DNA of 64,000 bases from Trichoderma breve (Eukaryota > Ascomycota > Sordariomycetes > Hypocreales > Hypocreaceae), in assembly GCF_028502605.1 (NCBI RefSeq), contig NC_079235.1:62001-126000 (forward strand), in the 5' to 3' direction. Shown in pieces: positions 18,708 to 30,135 of the stretch. Below the pieces are notes generated by a model that had not been told where the DNA came from, did not search any database, and saw only the letters and a list, made by a program, of their open reading frames with translations. Positions within the stretch are counted from its first letter, which is position 1. Each line of letters begins with the position of its first letter. Made by a program: the position numbers and the translations under genes.

Positions 18708-20828
18708 TCAGCTGTCTATTGGAGAAATAGAGATGCTATCGGCTGATAGTGAACCATCCGTCACCACCAAACCCACTGCGCCTCCTACATAGTCCTCGTC
18801 TGTCACCGCCAATTCCACCTGACCGACTTTACCTTCGATCTTGCTGCCCCGCACGCGTAGGTGCACTTGGTACTTGTGATTATCTTCCCATGCAAAAGGC
18901 ATGCTCATCAGCTCTATCCTCTTATCGTCAGCGGCCTTAACCAACGCCACGCGCTTGTCTTTGGTAAACATGAGCCCGTAATAGCGGTTCAGTCCCTGGA
19001 CCCGAGCGGCAACCCCCATCGGTCCACCGAAATTGACTACGAAATTCGACACCGTCACATCATAGTCGATCCAGTCCCTGGCACCCTGACTTAGGAGGCC
19101 CTCGCCTCGGTCTTGAGCGATGAAGAATGACGGCCCCATGTCAGTGTGCACTTTGTCTATGGAACTGACCCAGGCACGGTTCCAGAAACTCTGGTATCTA
19201 CTCTTATTCGCGGGTCGTTTCAGTGTCATTCGAGGCGCGCCATCCCATCGCAAGCTGTGAAGGAATATGGCACCATCAAAGTTCGGAGAGCCTGTGGAAG
19301 TGCTGATGGCGATGCCAATCTGCTGGATGGGCCAGTTCTGAAGGCTTTCGGGGATGATCCATTCCAGGCTATCCTGCTGCCCGGACTTCATACTTATAGG
19401 CTGACTATCCACGGTTCTCAAGATGTCGTTTTCGTCGTATGCCTTGATTCTCAGAAACACAGTCGAGACTGCAGTGTTGCTGTCGGCTGCGTGCAGTTCT
19501 GCTTTGACCCTTTGGCCTGGGTACACCAGAGGTGAGGCCATGATTTCGTAGTTTCGATCGACTTGGAGGATATCTAGCGGGGTAAAGGTTGGTGTCATTA
19601 CTTCGACAGCGTCGCTCGTGTCTGTCAGATTGTTGATGTGAATACAAAGGCTATCGACTCCGCTGCCTTGGCTTTGGCTGATACGAGCCAGATCTGAAGG
19701 CGACTGGAAGCCCTGAACACTACCAGGAAGGGAGAAATGAAACTGAGCGCCATCCTTTGGCGGCTGGAAGGCTGGGTTGCCGGATAAGCGGTGGCCGAGA
19801 TTGACTATGTCGTATGCTATACGCGCTGCGTTGTTGATCGAGTAGCCACCGTCAGCGCTGGAGATGATGGCTCGATCGGCCAAAGGGCCTAGCCAGTCAG
19901 GACCATCTTGAAATGCGGCCAGGCCGTGCATCAGAGCAACCAAGCACGCAACGTTTCCGGCATTGCAATCGGTATCCCAACCACATGTGTTGATGACATG
20001 CATGGCCTCATGGAAGTCATGGCCTGCGTATAGTACAGCCATGATCATAATGGCATGGTTGGGGACAACGTGACAGATGCCCAGATACTTATCATAGCCA
20101 TAATTGTCTTCGATTCGCTGACGCGTTTGCCTCCAGTCGCCGTCCTCTTGCACCCAGCGCCTGACGTCGGCAATCATCCGCGCGATAATGGAGTCAGTTG
20201 GAACAAACGCCAGACCGGCATCAAGGAGATGGTTGACGTCGCTGGACAGGAACGCTTCTGCCTCCATGACCGCCCATAACTTGGCCGCATATACGCTCTC
20301 GCCATCGTGGCTCACCCGTGCAGCTGTCTCGGCAAGCTGCGCCGCCAGAGCCTGATTTCCTGGAGCGACCATAGCCCAGCCATCGATGAAGATTTGAGCG
20401 CCAATCTGCTCTGCCAAAGTGCGACCATTCGTCTTAAACGCACCACTTGCAGGGGCAGTGATGCCATTCTTGAGATTGAGGAATGCTGTGTGCTCGGTCG
20501 AGATGCCATTGCCTCCCCACCAGAAGATAGAGCGACCCTCCACGACGTTGTTCAACCAAGTCTTGCCGACATCCTCAGACGAGAGGTCTGCAGAGGCAGC
20601 GTGCTCTTCTAGCGCGCGAACAAAGGTAAAAGTACCTGAGACGTCATCGTCAATTACAACAAGTGGTAGACCTAGCTTGTCGTGTACATAGTAGCGAATG
20701 TCTCCGAGCTTATCCTGTATTTCTTGATACGTCCAGTTTTCGAACGGCCGTCCAAGGTAGACACCCACCAGCTTTCCAAGAACGCCAGCATAGACTCGAT
20801 GCAGATAGTCATCAGGTATAGGTGACAT
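18708..20828 (-). CDS. ADP-ribosylglycohydrolase-fold protein with C-terminal beta-sandwich
   Basis: 706 aa from the ATG at 20828 (MSPIPDDYLHRVYAGVLGK); an in-frame ATG at 20963 would add 45 unconserved residues. Residues about 8-385 match the ADP-ribosylglycohydrolase/DraG fold: the entry helix AGVLGKLVGVYLGRP and the two acidic metal clusters IDDDVSG (60-62) and GWDTDCNAGN (285, 287). About 330 further residues follow; the last part (WIDYDVTVSNFVVNF ... YYGLMF ... VGLVVTD) resembles the concanavalin-like DUF1080/LamG beta-sandwich. Family members remove ADP-ribose from proteins, but its place beside a sugar transporter and rhamnosidase argues for a small-molecule glycoside substrate. No signal peptide. 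It is divergent from the transporter gene, so they probably share a promoter. Function is inferred. Confidence 0.82.
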   Translation of the reverse strand: MSPIPDDYLHRVYAGVLGKLVGVYLGRPFENWTYQEIQDKLGDIRYYVHDKLGLPLVVIDDDVSGTFTFVRALEEHAASADLSSEDVGKTWLNNVVEGRSIFWWGGNGISTEHTAFLNLKNGITAPASGAFKTNGRTLAEQIGAQIFIDGWAMVAPGNQALAAQLAETAARVSHDGESVYAAKLWAVMEAEAFLSSDVNHLLDAGLAFVPTDSIIARMIADVRRWVQEDGDWRQTRQRIEDNYGYDKYLGICHVVPNHAIMIMAVLYAGHDFHEAMHVINTCGWDTDCNAGNVACLVALMHGLAAFQDGPDWLGPLADRAIISSADGGYSINNAARIAYDIVNLGHRLSGNPAFQPPKDGAQFHFSLPGSVQGFQSPSDLARISQSQGSGVDSLCIHINNLTDTSDAVEVMTPTFTPLDILQVDRNYEIMASPLVYPGQRVKAELHAADSNTAVSTVFLRIKAYDENDILRTVDSQPISMKSGQQDSLEWIIPESLQNWPIQQIGIAISTSTGSPNFDGAIFLHSLRWDGAPRMTLKRPANKSRYQSFWNRAWVSSIDKVHTDMGPSFFIAQDRGEGLLSQGARDWIDYDVTVSNFVVNFGGPMGVAARVQGLNRYYGLMFTKDKRVALVKAADDKRIELMSMPFAWEDNHKYQVHLRVRGSKIEGKVGQVELAVTDEDYVGGAVGLVVTDGSLSADSISISPIDS

Positions 20829-21588
20829 GGCTTTTCCTGAGCGTGTAATAATTTGACAAAGAAAAATGAGAGCGTGATAAGGTGCGGCTATAGTACAAGG
20901 GCGCTCAACTATCGTAAGAGCTTCAATGAGGAAGCGCCGGTTGCGGCTCTGCAGTAGCTTCAAGCAGTAATTATACTGACAAATGCAAAAGAATATTTGC
21001 GCATGTGTCCACGTATATCAAAAATCTTCTCAATCTTGTCCTTCCCACCATACTCTCCCGTCCCGAGCCCGAGCCTCCCTTCCCCCACCCTGACTTCGGG
21101 GCACCGTTTTCTCGAATTCGAATCCGCAGTCAGTTTTCGTCACGCCGTCCAATCACAAACTCAGATGGCTCGGGAAACTCGGGGTTCAGCATTCTGTCCG
21201 AAGCCAAGACACACCACCGCGCCATCTAAGACAATACAGGGCTCGCGCCTTAACAAGCAACGCCTCAATGCGGGGGCGCCAGGCTAAGCTTTTCCTTACA
21301 CGGCGATCTGGGAGTCAAGATGCACGTGGATATGAGTCTATTTACCCCGTGGGGAGAGGAGAGACCCACACACATCCGCCGTCTTCTCGGGATTTGGCTT
21401 CAACTTGGAGTTTGCATGACACAGCATGATCAGCGAATGGGTTGTGGTAACACTTCTCCCGATACGCTGGAGCCAAGCGAGGCAGAAGAACTAAATATAG
21501 GAGGCATCTCGGTCTGATCCCTCGCTTGGTCTCGACTGTCATTCATCTCCAGATCTACCAAAGGTTCCAATACGTTGAAGAACCGACC
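20829..21588. promoter_or_regulatory. Divergent promoter of ARH-fold gene and sugar transporter
   Basis: About 760 bp between two genes transcribed away from each other. It is more GC-rich than nearby intergenic DNA and contains several CGG/CCG triplets, the half-sites that Zn2Cys6 proteins recognise. I could not single out one convincing palindrome. No gene seen. Confidence 0.35.
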
Positions 21589-23194
21589 ATGGCTCATCGA
21601 AAGATTTCGCGCTTCATTCCACGAGACCAAAAGTGGCTCATAGCATGTCTCATCGCAGTGTCATCGGTGGACTCTGTGGTATGCCCTTCACCTTGTCACA
21701 CGCGGTAGTTACCAGGCAGGGCTAACCACCAGCAAAACGCAGCTTGTCGGCTACGACAGCTCGCTCATGGGTAGCCTCAACGTGATGCCCTCCTACAGCA
21801 GCTACTTTACTCTTACCACCACGACAAAGTCGCTCAATACAGCCATCTCCTATGTTGGCGGTGCCGCCATCTCACCTCTGGCAGGGTTTCTGGCCGACTG
21901 GCGAGGTCGCCGCGAGTGCGTATTTTGGTCCGCTCTGGTGACTCTCATCGGCGGTGTCATCCAGGGTACTGCTCAGAACATCGGAATGTTCATCGCCGGG
22001 CGGTGCATCGTCGGCGCGGGTATGGGTCTGGCCCAGACGACAGCGCCGACGCTGGTTGCTGAAACCACTCCCGTCAAATATCGAGGCTTCGCTCTCGGCA
22101 TGTACTACGCTTGCTGGGGCATAGGTACACTTATCGCGGCCGGCGTCTGCTTTGGGGTATGTCAAATGTGTTGACTGAGCTCAACTAAGCCCAAGGAGAG
22201 CTGATGAACTGACTTATATGCGCTACAGACGCAGAAACTCGATTCAACGTACGCCTGGCGCATTCCGAGTCTTTTGCAGGCGGCTCCAAGCTTCGTCTGC
22301 TTTCTTATTTTGTTATTCGTTCCTGAGTCACCTCGTTGGCTCATCAGCCATGACCGACACGAAGAAGCGTTGGAGGTTCTCAGCATCGTCAACGGTGGCG
22401 ACGCCGACGATGTACAGGTCCAGTATCGCGAGATTGCGGACACAATCAACTTTGAAAAGGAACACAGCCTGGGCCTGGTGCAAGCGATCTGCAAAAAGTC
22501 CAGCCGCAAGCGCTTGTTGATTACAACCACGTTCTCGGCCATTGTCATGCTCCCGGGAACTAACATCATCACCTTTTACTTTGGCGAAATGCTACAGAAC
22601 GCCGGTATTCAGAGCCCAAATACACAACTCCAAATCAACGTCATTCTCACATCGTGGAGCTTGGTCATTGCCGTCGTCTCAGCCTGGTATACGGATTTGC
22701 TGGGCCGGAGACAACTCTGCTCTGCTAGCTTGGCTCTGCAGACTGCCTTCATCTTCATATTTGGCGCCTTCACGAAACTCTATGGAGACTCAACCAATAC
22801 TTCTGGTATATATGCAACGATTGCCATCATATTCTTGTACAATGGCGCATACAACTGGGGCATCACGCCGCTCACAGTCCTCTATCCTCCCGAAATTTTG
22901 TCTTTTGAGATCAGAGGAGTCGGCATGGGCATTTATACCTTTGCCACAAAGTGTTGCGGTCTTCTGGTGACCATGGCTGTACCTTTCGGCCTGCAGGCTA
23001 TTGGATGGAAATTTTACATGGTGAATGGATGTTTCGATGTCTTGATGCTTGTCTTTGTTATTTTTGTGTGGGTGGAAACTCGTGGTCTCAGCCTTGAAGA
23101 GGTCGACGAGCTGTTCGACAAGGAGAAGCGTGAGGTGGTCGCTGTGCAAGTCCATGCAGAAACCAAGGTAGACATACAGCACAAAGAGTGTTGA
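21589..23194 (+). CDS. MFS sugar transporter
   Basis: The model is join(21589..21678,21743..22156,22229..23194), 489 aa, with both introns in phase 0. Family signatures: DWRGRRE after the second helix, PESPRWL after helix 6, TQLQINVILTSW, and the closing VETRGLSLEEVDELF, all typical of the sugar porter family (hexose, lactose or cellodextrin type). About twelve hydrophobic helices are visible. It begins MAHRKISRF and would sit in the plasma membrane. It is convergent with the intracellular GH78 gene and divergent from the ARH-fold gene, so it likely imports a rhamnosylated sugar or rhamnoside. The substrate is inferred from context. Confidence 0.92.
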
Positions 23195-23332
23195 GGAGCC
23201 CCGTATTAGCCTAACCTACAGCCTATCAATGTTTGTAAAAACTAGTTGCAAAATGCAAATTCAATGGTTCATATCTTGTTGATATCAATTACACTGATCT
23301 TCGATTGTATCTCTGTATTCTTTATAATTTCC

Positions 23333-26131
23333 CTAGAACTCTGCTCTTCCCCATGGTGGAAGCAGTGCCTTTGGTGGCCACTGTGTTTGTACAAATTGCC
23401 ACCTTAAATCGTATTCTCCCGACCCAAATCTTTGCTCTTTAGCTTCCCCCTTCCCCACCTCAGATTCTCGGCCGTCACTGGGAAGGCTGACGACGGCGGT
23501 AGAGTTTGGAGGCACCCGTAATCTCATGCGGAAAAGGTCTCCCTTTAAGGTCCATCTCAGCTCAATCCGGCCGTACCTTGATTCGAATGCGGTATCCGCC
23601 CAGCTCAGCTCCTTATTGGGCTGCGGCTTCACTCTGAATACTTTCCAGCCGGGCTCAATCGCCTCGAGTCCGCCTACATCAGCGTGCATCCAATTTGCGA
23701 TGCTCCCGAGAGCATGATGATTGAAGCTTGTCATTGAACCGGGATTAACAGTCCCATCAGGGAGCATGCTGTCCCAGCGCTCCCACGTCGTGGTGGCTCC
23801 CATTGTAACGGGATACAGGTATGAAGGACATTTCTTCTGGAAGAGCATGGTGTAGGCTAGTTCGACGCCACCAGACTGGGTGAGTGCTCGAGAAAGAAAT
23901 GCACTGCCCACAAATCCTGTGGTAAGCTTAAAGTCATTAAGACGTACCAGTCGGAACAGACGAGCCGCCGCCTGTGCCTTTATTGAGTTGTCTCCACATT
24001 CTGGCAAAAGATCAAACGACAAGGCGAGCGAAAGTGCCGTTGCAGTATCTGGAACCACGAGACCAGCCGCGGTCAAATACTTGTCCCGCCACGCATGAAC
24101 TAGGCGCGGTGCAGCGTCTCTGAAGCGAGAGGAGTCAACCGGTTTGGCTAGCTTCGCGGCTATCTTCCCAGCGATCTGAGTGGAAGCAATGAGGAAACAA
24201 TCGGCGACAAATGTGCCATCCGTGGTCCCTCTGCCGGAATCATTCTGGGGCGCTCTTGGGTCTAACCAGTCGCCAAACTGCCACTGCTCAGGATCCCAGA
24301 GTCCATCCTGACCTCGAGTCACGCCATTTTCCAGGTACTGAACCATGCTATCATACTGCCTCGAGAGGAAACTAACATCACCAGACATACGATACAGGCC
24401 CCAGGGAACCATAACTGCAGCGTCACCCCAAACGCCATTTGGCATCGGATCCCACCCGTGGCCCCCGTCGCCATTTCTTAGTAAAGAATTGGGAATGAAC
24501 AAGGGCACCACGCCTTGGCGCCAGTATTCGGTCCCCTCCATCTGATCGAGGTACAGATCCTGCAACCAGTTTCCCAACATGCCAGCCGTGTCATACAAGA
24601 AGTTGGCAGTAGGTGCAATGATGTTCAGGTCTCCCGTCCAACCAAAGCGCTCATCTCTTGATGGGCACTCTGTGGGCACACTCAGAAAGTTGCTCTTGAT
24701 GCTACAGAGAGCATTCTCATGTAGTCGATTGACATCATCGTTGGAGCATGAAAACCAACCCGTACGCAGCATGTCAGTATGCATCACCTCGGCGACAATG
24801 CATGCTTTGGTGAGCGGGCAGTTCTTGTCATCAGGGCTCCAGCCCGCAATCTCGACATATCTAAAGCCGTGGAACGTGTGCTGCGGATGCCAGTCAAAGA
24901 GCTCTCGCCCATCGCATATGATAATGTCCCTGGCTTTTGCTGTTCGCAAGGGACGACACATAATCTCCCCGTCTTGGATGACTTCGGCATGGCGAAATGT
25001 GATTCTAGAGCCAGCAGGTTTCTGCACTCTTCTAACGCAAATGCGACCGGCGATATTTTGCCCAAAGTCCACAATGACAGCAGTTCCGGACCGCGATTTG
25101 AATATGTCTTTTGCTTCGAGCCTCTCCACCACCCTTACCGGCGGGGCTTCCGGAGAGATGAGCCGGCTCACAGCAATAGGCGACTCTCGGACCGAGAACT
25201 TAGCGTCGTCCAGCTTTGATGAGCCCACACTCAGGCTTTGGTCAAAGATTTCACCATCCAGTATTTCACTGCTAACCAAAGGCGTGTTGGAGACGCTCCA
25301 GCTCGCGTCGGTGTTCACCAAAATCGGCAACGAAGAGTCTGCAGCCCAAATCTCTAGCTGCAGTAGGACTCCGAGTTTCTGGCCGTAGATGAATCGTTTC
25401 CTGGCCCAACTGGTAGCAGAGGCAAACCAGCCGGCGGCCACGTCTATCTCGATCTTGTTCCACCCAGGCGTTACCAGAAGATCTTTAATATCGTAAATCT
25501 GGTAATGCAGTCTCTTGTGGTAGCTTTGGAAGCCTGGGGCCAAACATTGGTCGCCGACTTTTCTGCCATTGATCCGCACGCTGTACACGCCATGGCTCGT
25601 GGCATATAGCCGGCCCCTGTCAATCGTCCCGTCTTTTAGAGAAAGATGAAACCGCTTGTGAAAGCACAGGGGGCGGGCTGAATGGTCCGGACCCAGAGGC
25701 CACGGCTCCGACACCGTGATCATACTCCCCTTCCAATCGCTGTTTCTCAGCAATGCAATTTCCAAAAGAGACGACGCAGACCATTCGGTCACGGAATCAT
25801 GGTCGGAATCATTATCACGCCCATCAAATAGAGAGTATTTGCCGTAGCACCTGACGCGCACAAACCGGCGCGCTCGCGAATTGAGTGGCTCCGAGTTCGG
25901 CCACGGTACTAGAACGTTGTCTTCGCTCTCTACGTGGAAGACTTGGCCGGGCTCTGTGCTATTGGAGGAAATTGCGATATCGTATGCAGTCTGCTTCCAA
26001 TTGCGTATTTGCTCGTTCAAGCATGAAAACCTCCATGAAAGCCTTGGTTGCGCACATTGAACTCCAAACCCATTGTGATGCTGCTCAAAAGTCGGTGGAA
26101 GAACCAAGACTGGAGACTCCGAATGACCCAT
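23333..26131 (-). CDS. GH78 alpha-L-rhamnosidase, intracellular
   Basis: Single exon, 932 aa, near the usual GH78 size. It hydrolyses terminal alpha-L-rhamnose from glycosides. The order fits the family: N-terminal beta-sandwich domains (GFGVQCAQPRLSWRF; YATSHGVYSVRINGRKVGDQ), an acidic active-site region in the (alpha/alpha)6 barrel (CPSRDERFGWTGDLN; WDPEQWQFGDWLDP), then WERWDSMLPDG and SFNHHALGSIANWM before the closing beta domain. The start gives MGHSESPVLV with no hydrophobic leader, so the enzyme should be cytosolic and depend on prior uptake by the neighbouring transporter. The stops of the two genes are about 140 bp apart. No frameshift seen. Confidence 0.93.
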   Translation of the reverse strand: MGHSESPVLVLPPTFEQHHNGFGVQCAQPRLSWRFSCLNEQIRNWKQTAYDIAISSNSTEPGQVFHVESEDNVLVPWPNSEPLNSRARRFVRVRCYGKYSLFDGRDNDSDHDSVTEWSASSLLEIALLRNSDWKGSMITVSEPWPLGPDHSARPLCFHKRFHLSLKDGTIDRGRLYATSHGVYSVRINGRKVGDQCLAPGFQSYHKRLHYQIYDIKDLLVTPGWNKIEIDVAAGWFASATSWARKRFIYGQKLGVLLQLEIWAADSSLPILVNTDASWSVSNTPLVSSEILDGEIFDQSLSVGSSKLDDAKFSVRESPIAVSRLISPEAPPVRVVERLEAKDIFKSRSGTAVIVDFGQNIAGRICVRRVQKPAGSRITFRHAEVIQDGEIMCRPLRTAKARDIIICDGRELFDWHPQHTFHGFRYVEIAGWSPDDKNCPLTKACIVAEVMHTDMLRTGWFSCSNDDVNRLHENALCSIKSNFLSVPTECPSRDERFGWTGDLNIIAPTANFLYDTAGMLGNWLQDLYLDQMEGTEYWRQGVVPLFIPNSLLRNGDGGHGWDPMPNGVWGDAAVMVPWGLYRMSGDVSFLSRQYDSMVQYLENGVTRGQDGLWDPEQWQFGDWLDPRAPQNDSGRGTTDGTFVADCFLIASTQIAGKIAAKLAKPVDSSRFRDAAPRLVHAWRDKYLTAAGLVVPDTATALSLALSFDLLPECGDNSIKAQAAARLFRLVRLNDFKLTTGFVGSAFLSRALTQSGGVELAYTMLFQKKCPSYLYPVTMGATTTWERWDSMLPDGTVNPGSMTSFNHHALGSIANWMHADVGGLEAIEPGWKVFRVKPQPNKELSWADTAFESRYGRIELRWTLKGDLFRMRLRVPPNSTAVVSLPSDGRESEVGKGEAKEQRFGSGEYDLRWQFVQTQWPPKALLPPWGRAEF

Positions 26132-27306
26132 GTCTAAAATGAAATTTGCGTGGTCAATGCGAAAAGAGTTTCCCCATGGGGATAATTTAGATGTCCCGAT
26201 TTAAAAGGCAATGAGCTCTCTAGTCATTTACCAAAAATCTTTTAGGTGGTCGTCAGCTGTTGTGTTTTGTTTGTTTTTTTGCCACTCTGCTGGGAACTTA
26301 TTGGCAGCGCTAGTTAATATCACTTCCACTTCCAATTCATTCGGAATACCGAAAGTCCCGAGCTACCAAGAGTATCTCAAGCTCTTCCTGTAGAGTATTT
26401 CACTTTATTTCATTTGCTAGCAGTATAGAACAAATCTGGTGTTCGTAATCGACCATGAGGGTAAGCTGCTCCGGAATGTTACCGTGGCATGGCATTTTAC
26501 TACTGTTGCTATCCAACATGTCTGACGGCATGGATCGATTCCCCAGATTCTGACACTAATCAAACCCTTGACCTAGCTCGTAGTCAGGAACCAATTTGGG
26601 CCGTTATATATGGCGCTCCTCATTCCCCAACTACCCCGCAAGATATTTTGGCCGGCAACTCGGCAGTGGTATTACTTTATCCCCCGGCCCTATTTCGGGG
26701 ACCTATGTAAACTTGCTAGGCACGATCCCTGAACTGGTTCTACCATCGGACAAACCCAACGTCAAAACATCCACTAATAAGATCTCTCCTTCTGCATATA
26801 TCCTAGTGGCTAGAGGAGAAAACGCACATATGGTACTAAACAGCTACGTTGCAAGCTGGGGTATACTAGCAGGCAGAGGACTGTCGAACTGTATGTGGTA
26901 TGGTTTCTAAGAGAAGCATGGCACTTAGAGGAGAGCGCGGAAGCTCGCCGATAACCGCTCGCAACAGCTATGTATCTGGCCATTCCCTGTTGGCCGGATT
27001 GAACATGTTATTTCGGCGTGTTTACCAGCAGCGTCGGTCCGATTACCGTTGATACTATTGAAATGAAGATTTGTAAATCACGGCTGGACTCCTGGACTCC
27101 TGGACTCCAGGTTGTAGAAGCTGACAGCCAGGGTAGCATGATGTGCACGGCTGTTCGGCATGTAACCATACCTCCGTTACAACTACCCTATTGTTCAAGG
27201 GTATATATTCAGCTGGTATTTCGCATGTGAGAAGAAGCTTTCGGTAGCATCAGTGCCAAGGCCCTTCTTCCTCTTGGCATAACATACTGGTGGTCAAGTC
27301 TCAGCG
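26132..27306. other. Intergenic, GH78 promoter and GH3 promoter
   Basis: About 1.2 kb between divergently transcribed GH78 and beta-glucosidase genes. Only short, unconvincing reading frames. It contains a three-copy CTGGACTC microsatellite (27084-27109) and a TATA-like TATATA at 27202-27207, about 100 bp before the GH3 start. Confidence 0.5.
27202..27207 (+). promoter_or_regulatory. TATA box of GH3 beta-glucosidase gene
   Basis: TATATA lies about 100 bp upstream of the ATG at 27307. This spacing is like that of the TATA boxes of the other secreted-enzyme genes in the island (89-94 bp). Confidence 0.5.
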
Positions 27307-30135
27307 ATGTTGCCAAAATCCATCATCGCCGTCAGCACTGTCCTGGCAGGCGTTGCGTCTGGCCAAGCGACCTCTCCTCCTAAATATCCTTCGCCATGGA
27401 TCAACGCGGACTTTAACTGGGACGATCCTTCTCCCGTTCCTACCAGCGGTCGATCTTGGGCGGAGGCCTATGACAAGGCTGTCCAGTTCGTGAGCAAACT
27501 GACTCTTCTGGAGAAGGTTAACCTCACTACTGGTGTTGGATGGGAGGGCGGAAGCTGCGTAGGAAACACTGGATCAATTCCTCGACTTAATTTTCCAGGT
27601 CTATGCAACCAAGATTCGCCCCTTGGTGTCCGTGACAGTAAGATCAGCCCCCATCAAATTGGCCCTTATGAGAACATTTCTAAGACAACTCCGTGTAGCG
27701 GATGAAAACTCTGCCTTCCCAGCTGGAGTCAATGTGGCAGCAACTTGGAGCCGCAGCTTGATGTACGCACGTGGTGCGGCTATGGGAGCTGAGCATCGAG
27801 GAAAGGGTGTGGATACACAGTTGGGACCTGTAGCAGGACCCATTGGCCGTACGCCTGAGGGTGGCCGAAACTGGGAAGGTTTCAGCCCTGACCCGGTGCT
27901 CACGGGTGTTGGAATGGCTCAGACTGTTCAGGGAATTCAAGACGCCGGTGTGATTGCCTGTGCCAAGCATTTCATCGGTAACGAGCAGGAACATTATCGC
28001 CAGGGCGGCGCTTCCCAGAAGACGAACGGACAGAACAACAAGCTCGCAGAATCTTCCAACATCGATGATGTTACTCTACACGAGCTTTACCTCTGGTGAG
28101 AAATATCCCTATGACAAACTTTGACCAGTCTATTGACTAATTCTCTTTCTAGGCCTTTTGCGGATGCAGTCCGTGCTGGAGTTGGTTCCATCATGTGCTC
28201 TTACAACCAGGTCAACAACAGCTACGCATGCCAAAACAGCTACATGCTCAACTACATCCTCAAAGAAGAATTGAACTTCCAGGGCTTTGGTAAGTCAAAT
28301 CAGTGCTTTCTGATTGATGCAAAAGCTTACACATCTTAGTCATGAGCGATTGGTGGGCACAGCAGTCTGGTGTTGCCAGCGCCCTGGCTGGTCTTGATAT
28401 GACCATGGCTGGAGATCAAGGTCTCGCTTCTGGCGATACCTACTGGGGAAGCAACCTTACCGCCGCTGTTATCAACGGAACCATTCCCCAATGGAGACTC
28501 GACGACATGGTTGTGAGAATCATGACCTCTTACTACAAGATTGGCCGTGATGTCACCAAGGTTCCTGTCAACTTCAACTCTTGGAGCTTGGAGACCACTG
28601 GGCCAATCTATGCACAGGATCCAAGCAAGGGACAGACGACCATCAACCAACATGTAAATGTGCAAGCCAACCACAAGAAGCTCATTCGCCAGATTGGTGG
28701 TGCTTCAACGGTCCTTCTGAAGAACACTAAGAAGGCACTGCCCTTGAAGAAACCCAAGAGTATCGCCGTCATTGGAAACGATGCCCACGATAACCCAGCT
28801 GGCCCCAATGCTTGCAGTGACCGAGGATGCTCTAACGTCAAGAACGGCTACCCCATCTGGACCCTTGCTATGGGTTGGGGAAGTGGCACTGCCAACTTCC
28901 CATACTTGATCAGTCCCGTTACTGCTCTTTCCGCCCAGGCCGAGCAGGACAGAACCGGCTTTAGAAACGTCAGCAACAACTTTGACTCAAAGGCTATCAT
29001 CAAGGCAGCTACCGGTGCGGAGGCCGCTATTGTGTTCGTCAACGCTGATAGTGGCGAAGGCTACATCACTGTCGACGGCAACCAGGGTGATCGAAACAAC
29101 CTTACCGCCTGGGGTGGTGGCGACGCACTGGTCTCGCTGGTTGCACAGCACAACCCAAACACCATCGTTGTCATGCACACTGTAGGACCCATCATTGTGG
29201 AAGACTACAAGAACAACCCCAATGTTACTGCCATCCTCTGGGCTGGTCTCCCTGGCCAAGAGTCTGGTAACGCCATCACTGACGTTCTCTATGGCAAGGT
29301 CAACCCACAGGCCAAGTCTGTGTTTACCTGGGGCAAGGACCGTGCTGACTGGGGCACCGATGTCATTTACGACACTGCCGAAGATCCCGTACAGATCCCG
29401 TATACTGAGGGAACCTTCATCGATTATCGTCACTTTGATGCCGCCGGTATTGAGCCAAGCTACGAGTTCGGTTTCGGTCTCAGCTACACTACTTTCACCT
29501 ATTCTGATCTCCGAATTACCAAACACAAGGTCAGCAAGTATAAGCCTAACAAGGGAAAGACGTCATCTGCACCCACATTCGGAACTCTCAACAAGAATCC
29601 TGCCAAGAATGAGTTCCCCAAGAACATTGATCCCATTAACCTTTACGTCTACCCATACCTTGAAGGCCCCGTTCCCGAAGGACAGCCTGAAGACGTCCCT
29701 CCTGGATCTCAGGATGGCTCGCCCCAGAAGGTCGCCCCTGCCGGTGGCGCTCCTGGTGGAAACCCTGCCTTGTACGACGTTCTCTACACCGTCACAGCCG
29801 AAATCGAGAACACCGGAAAGGTGACCGGTACCGAAATTCCTCAGCTGGTAAGTATTTTGCAAACCATCAACAATATTTGTCAATCCAAATTTGCTAATTT
29901 TTTGTAATAGTATGTGAGCCTGGGTGGCCCAACCGACCCTGTCCGTGTTCTGCGTGGATTTGATGACATTGAGATCCTTCCTGGCCGATCTGCCACTGTC
30001 ACCTTCCAGTTGACCAGACGTGATCTGAGCAACTGGGACTCAGCCAGCCAGAACTGGGTAATCTCTTCTTACCCCAAGACTGTCTATGTAGGCAGCTCTT
30101 CAAGGACTTTGCCCTTGAGCCAGGTCCTTCCTTAG
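27307..30135 (+). CDS. Secreted GH3 beta-glucosidase
   Basis: The model is join(27307..27637,27699..28095,28153..28289,28340..29847,29911..30135), 865 aa in five exons, the usual size for fungal extracellular beta-glucosidases. A signal peptide ([21 protein letters not shown]) opens the protein. GH3 N-terminal domain: [33 protein letters not shown] across the first intron, and the nucleophile motif VMSDWW (Asp292). The C-terminal domain holds [17 protein letters not shown] and [12 protein letters not shown]; a fibronectin-III-like domain closes the protein. It releases glucose from cellobiose and short beta-glucans, the last step of cellulose breakdown, consistent with the Cip1 and AA9 genes that follow. 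Confidence 0.95.

Noticed and set aside
24579..25388. 269-aa plus-strand frame opposite the GH78 gene
   Set aside because: Antisense shadow of a well-conserved rhamnosidase.
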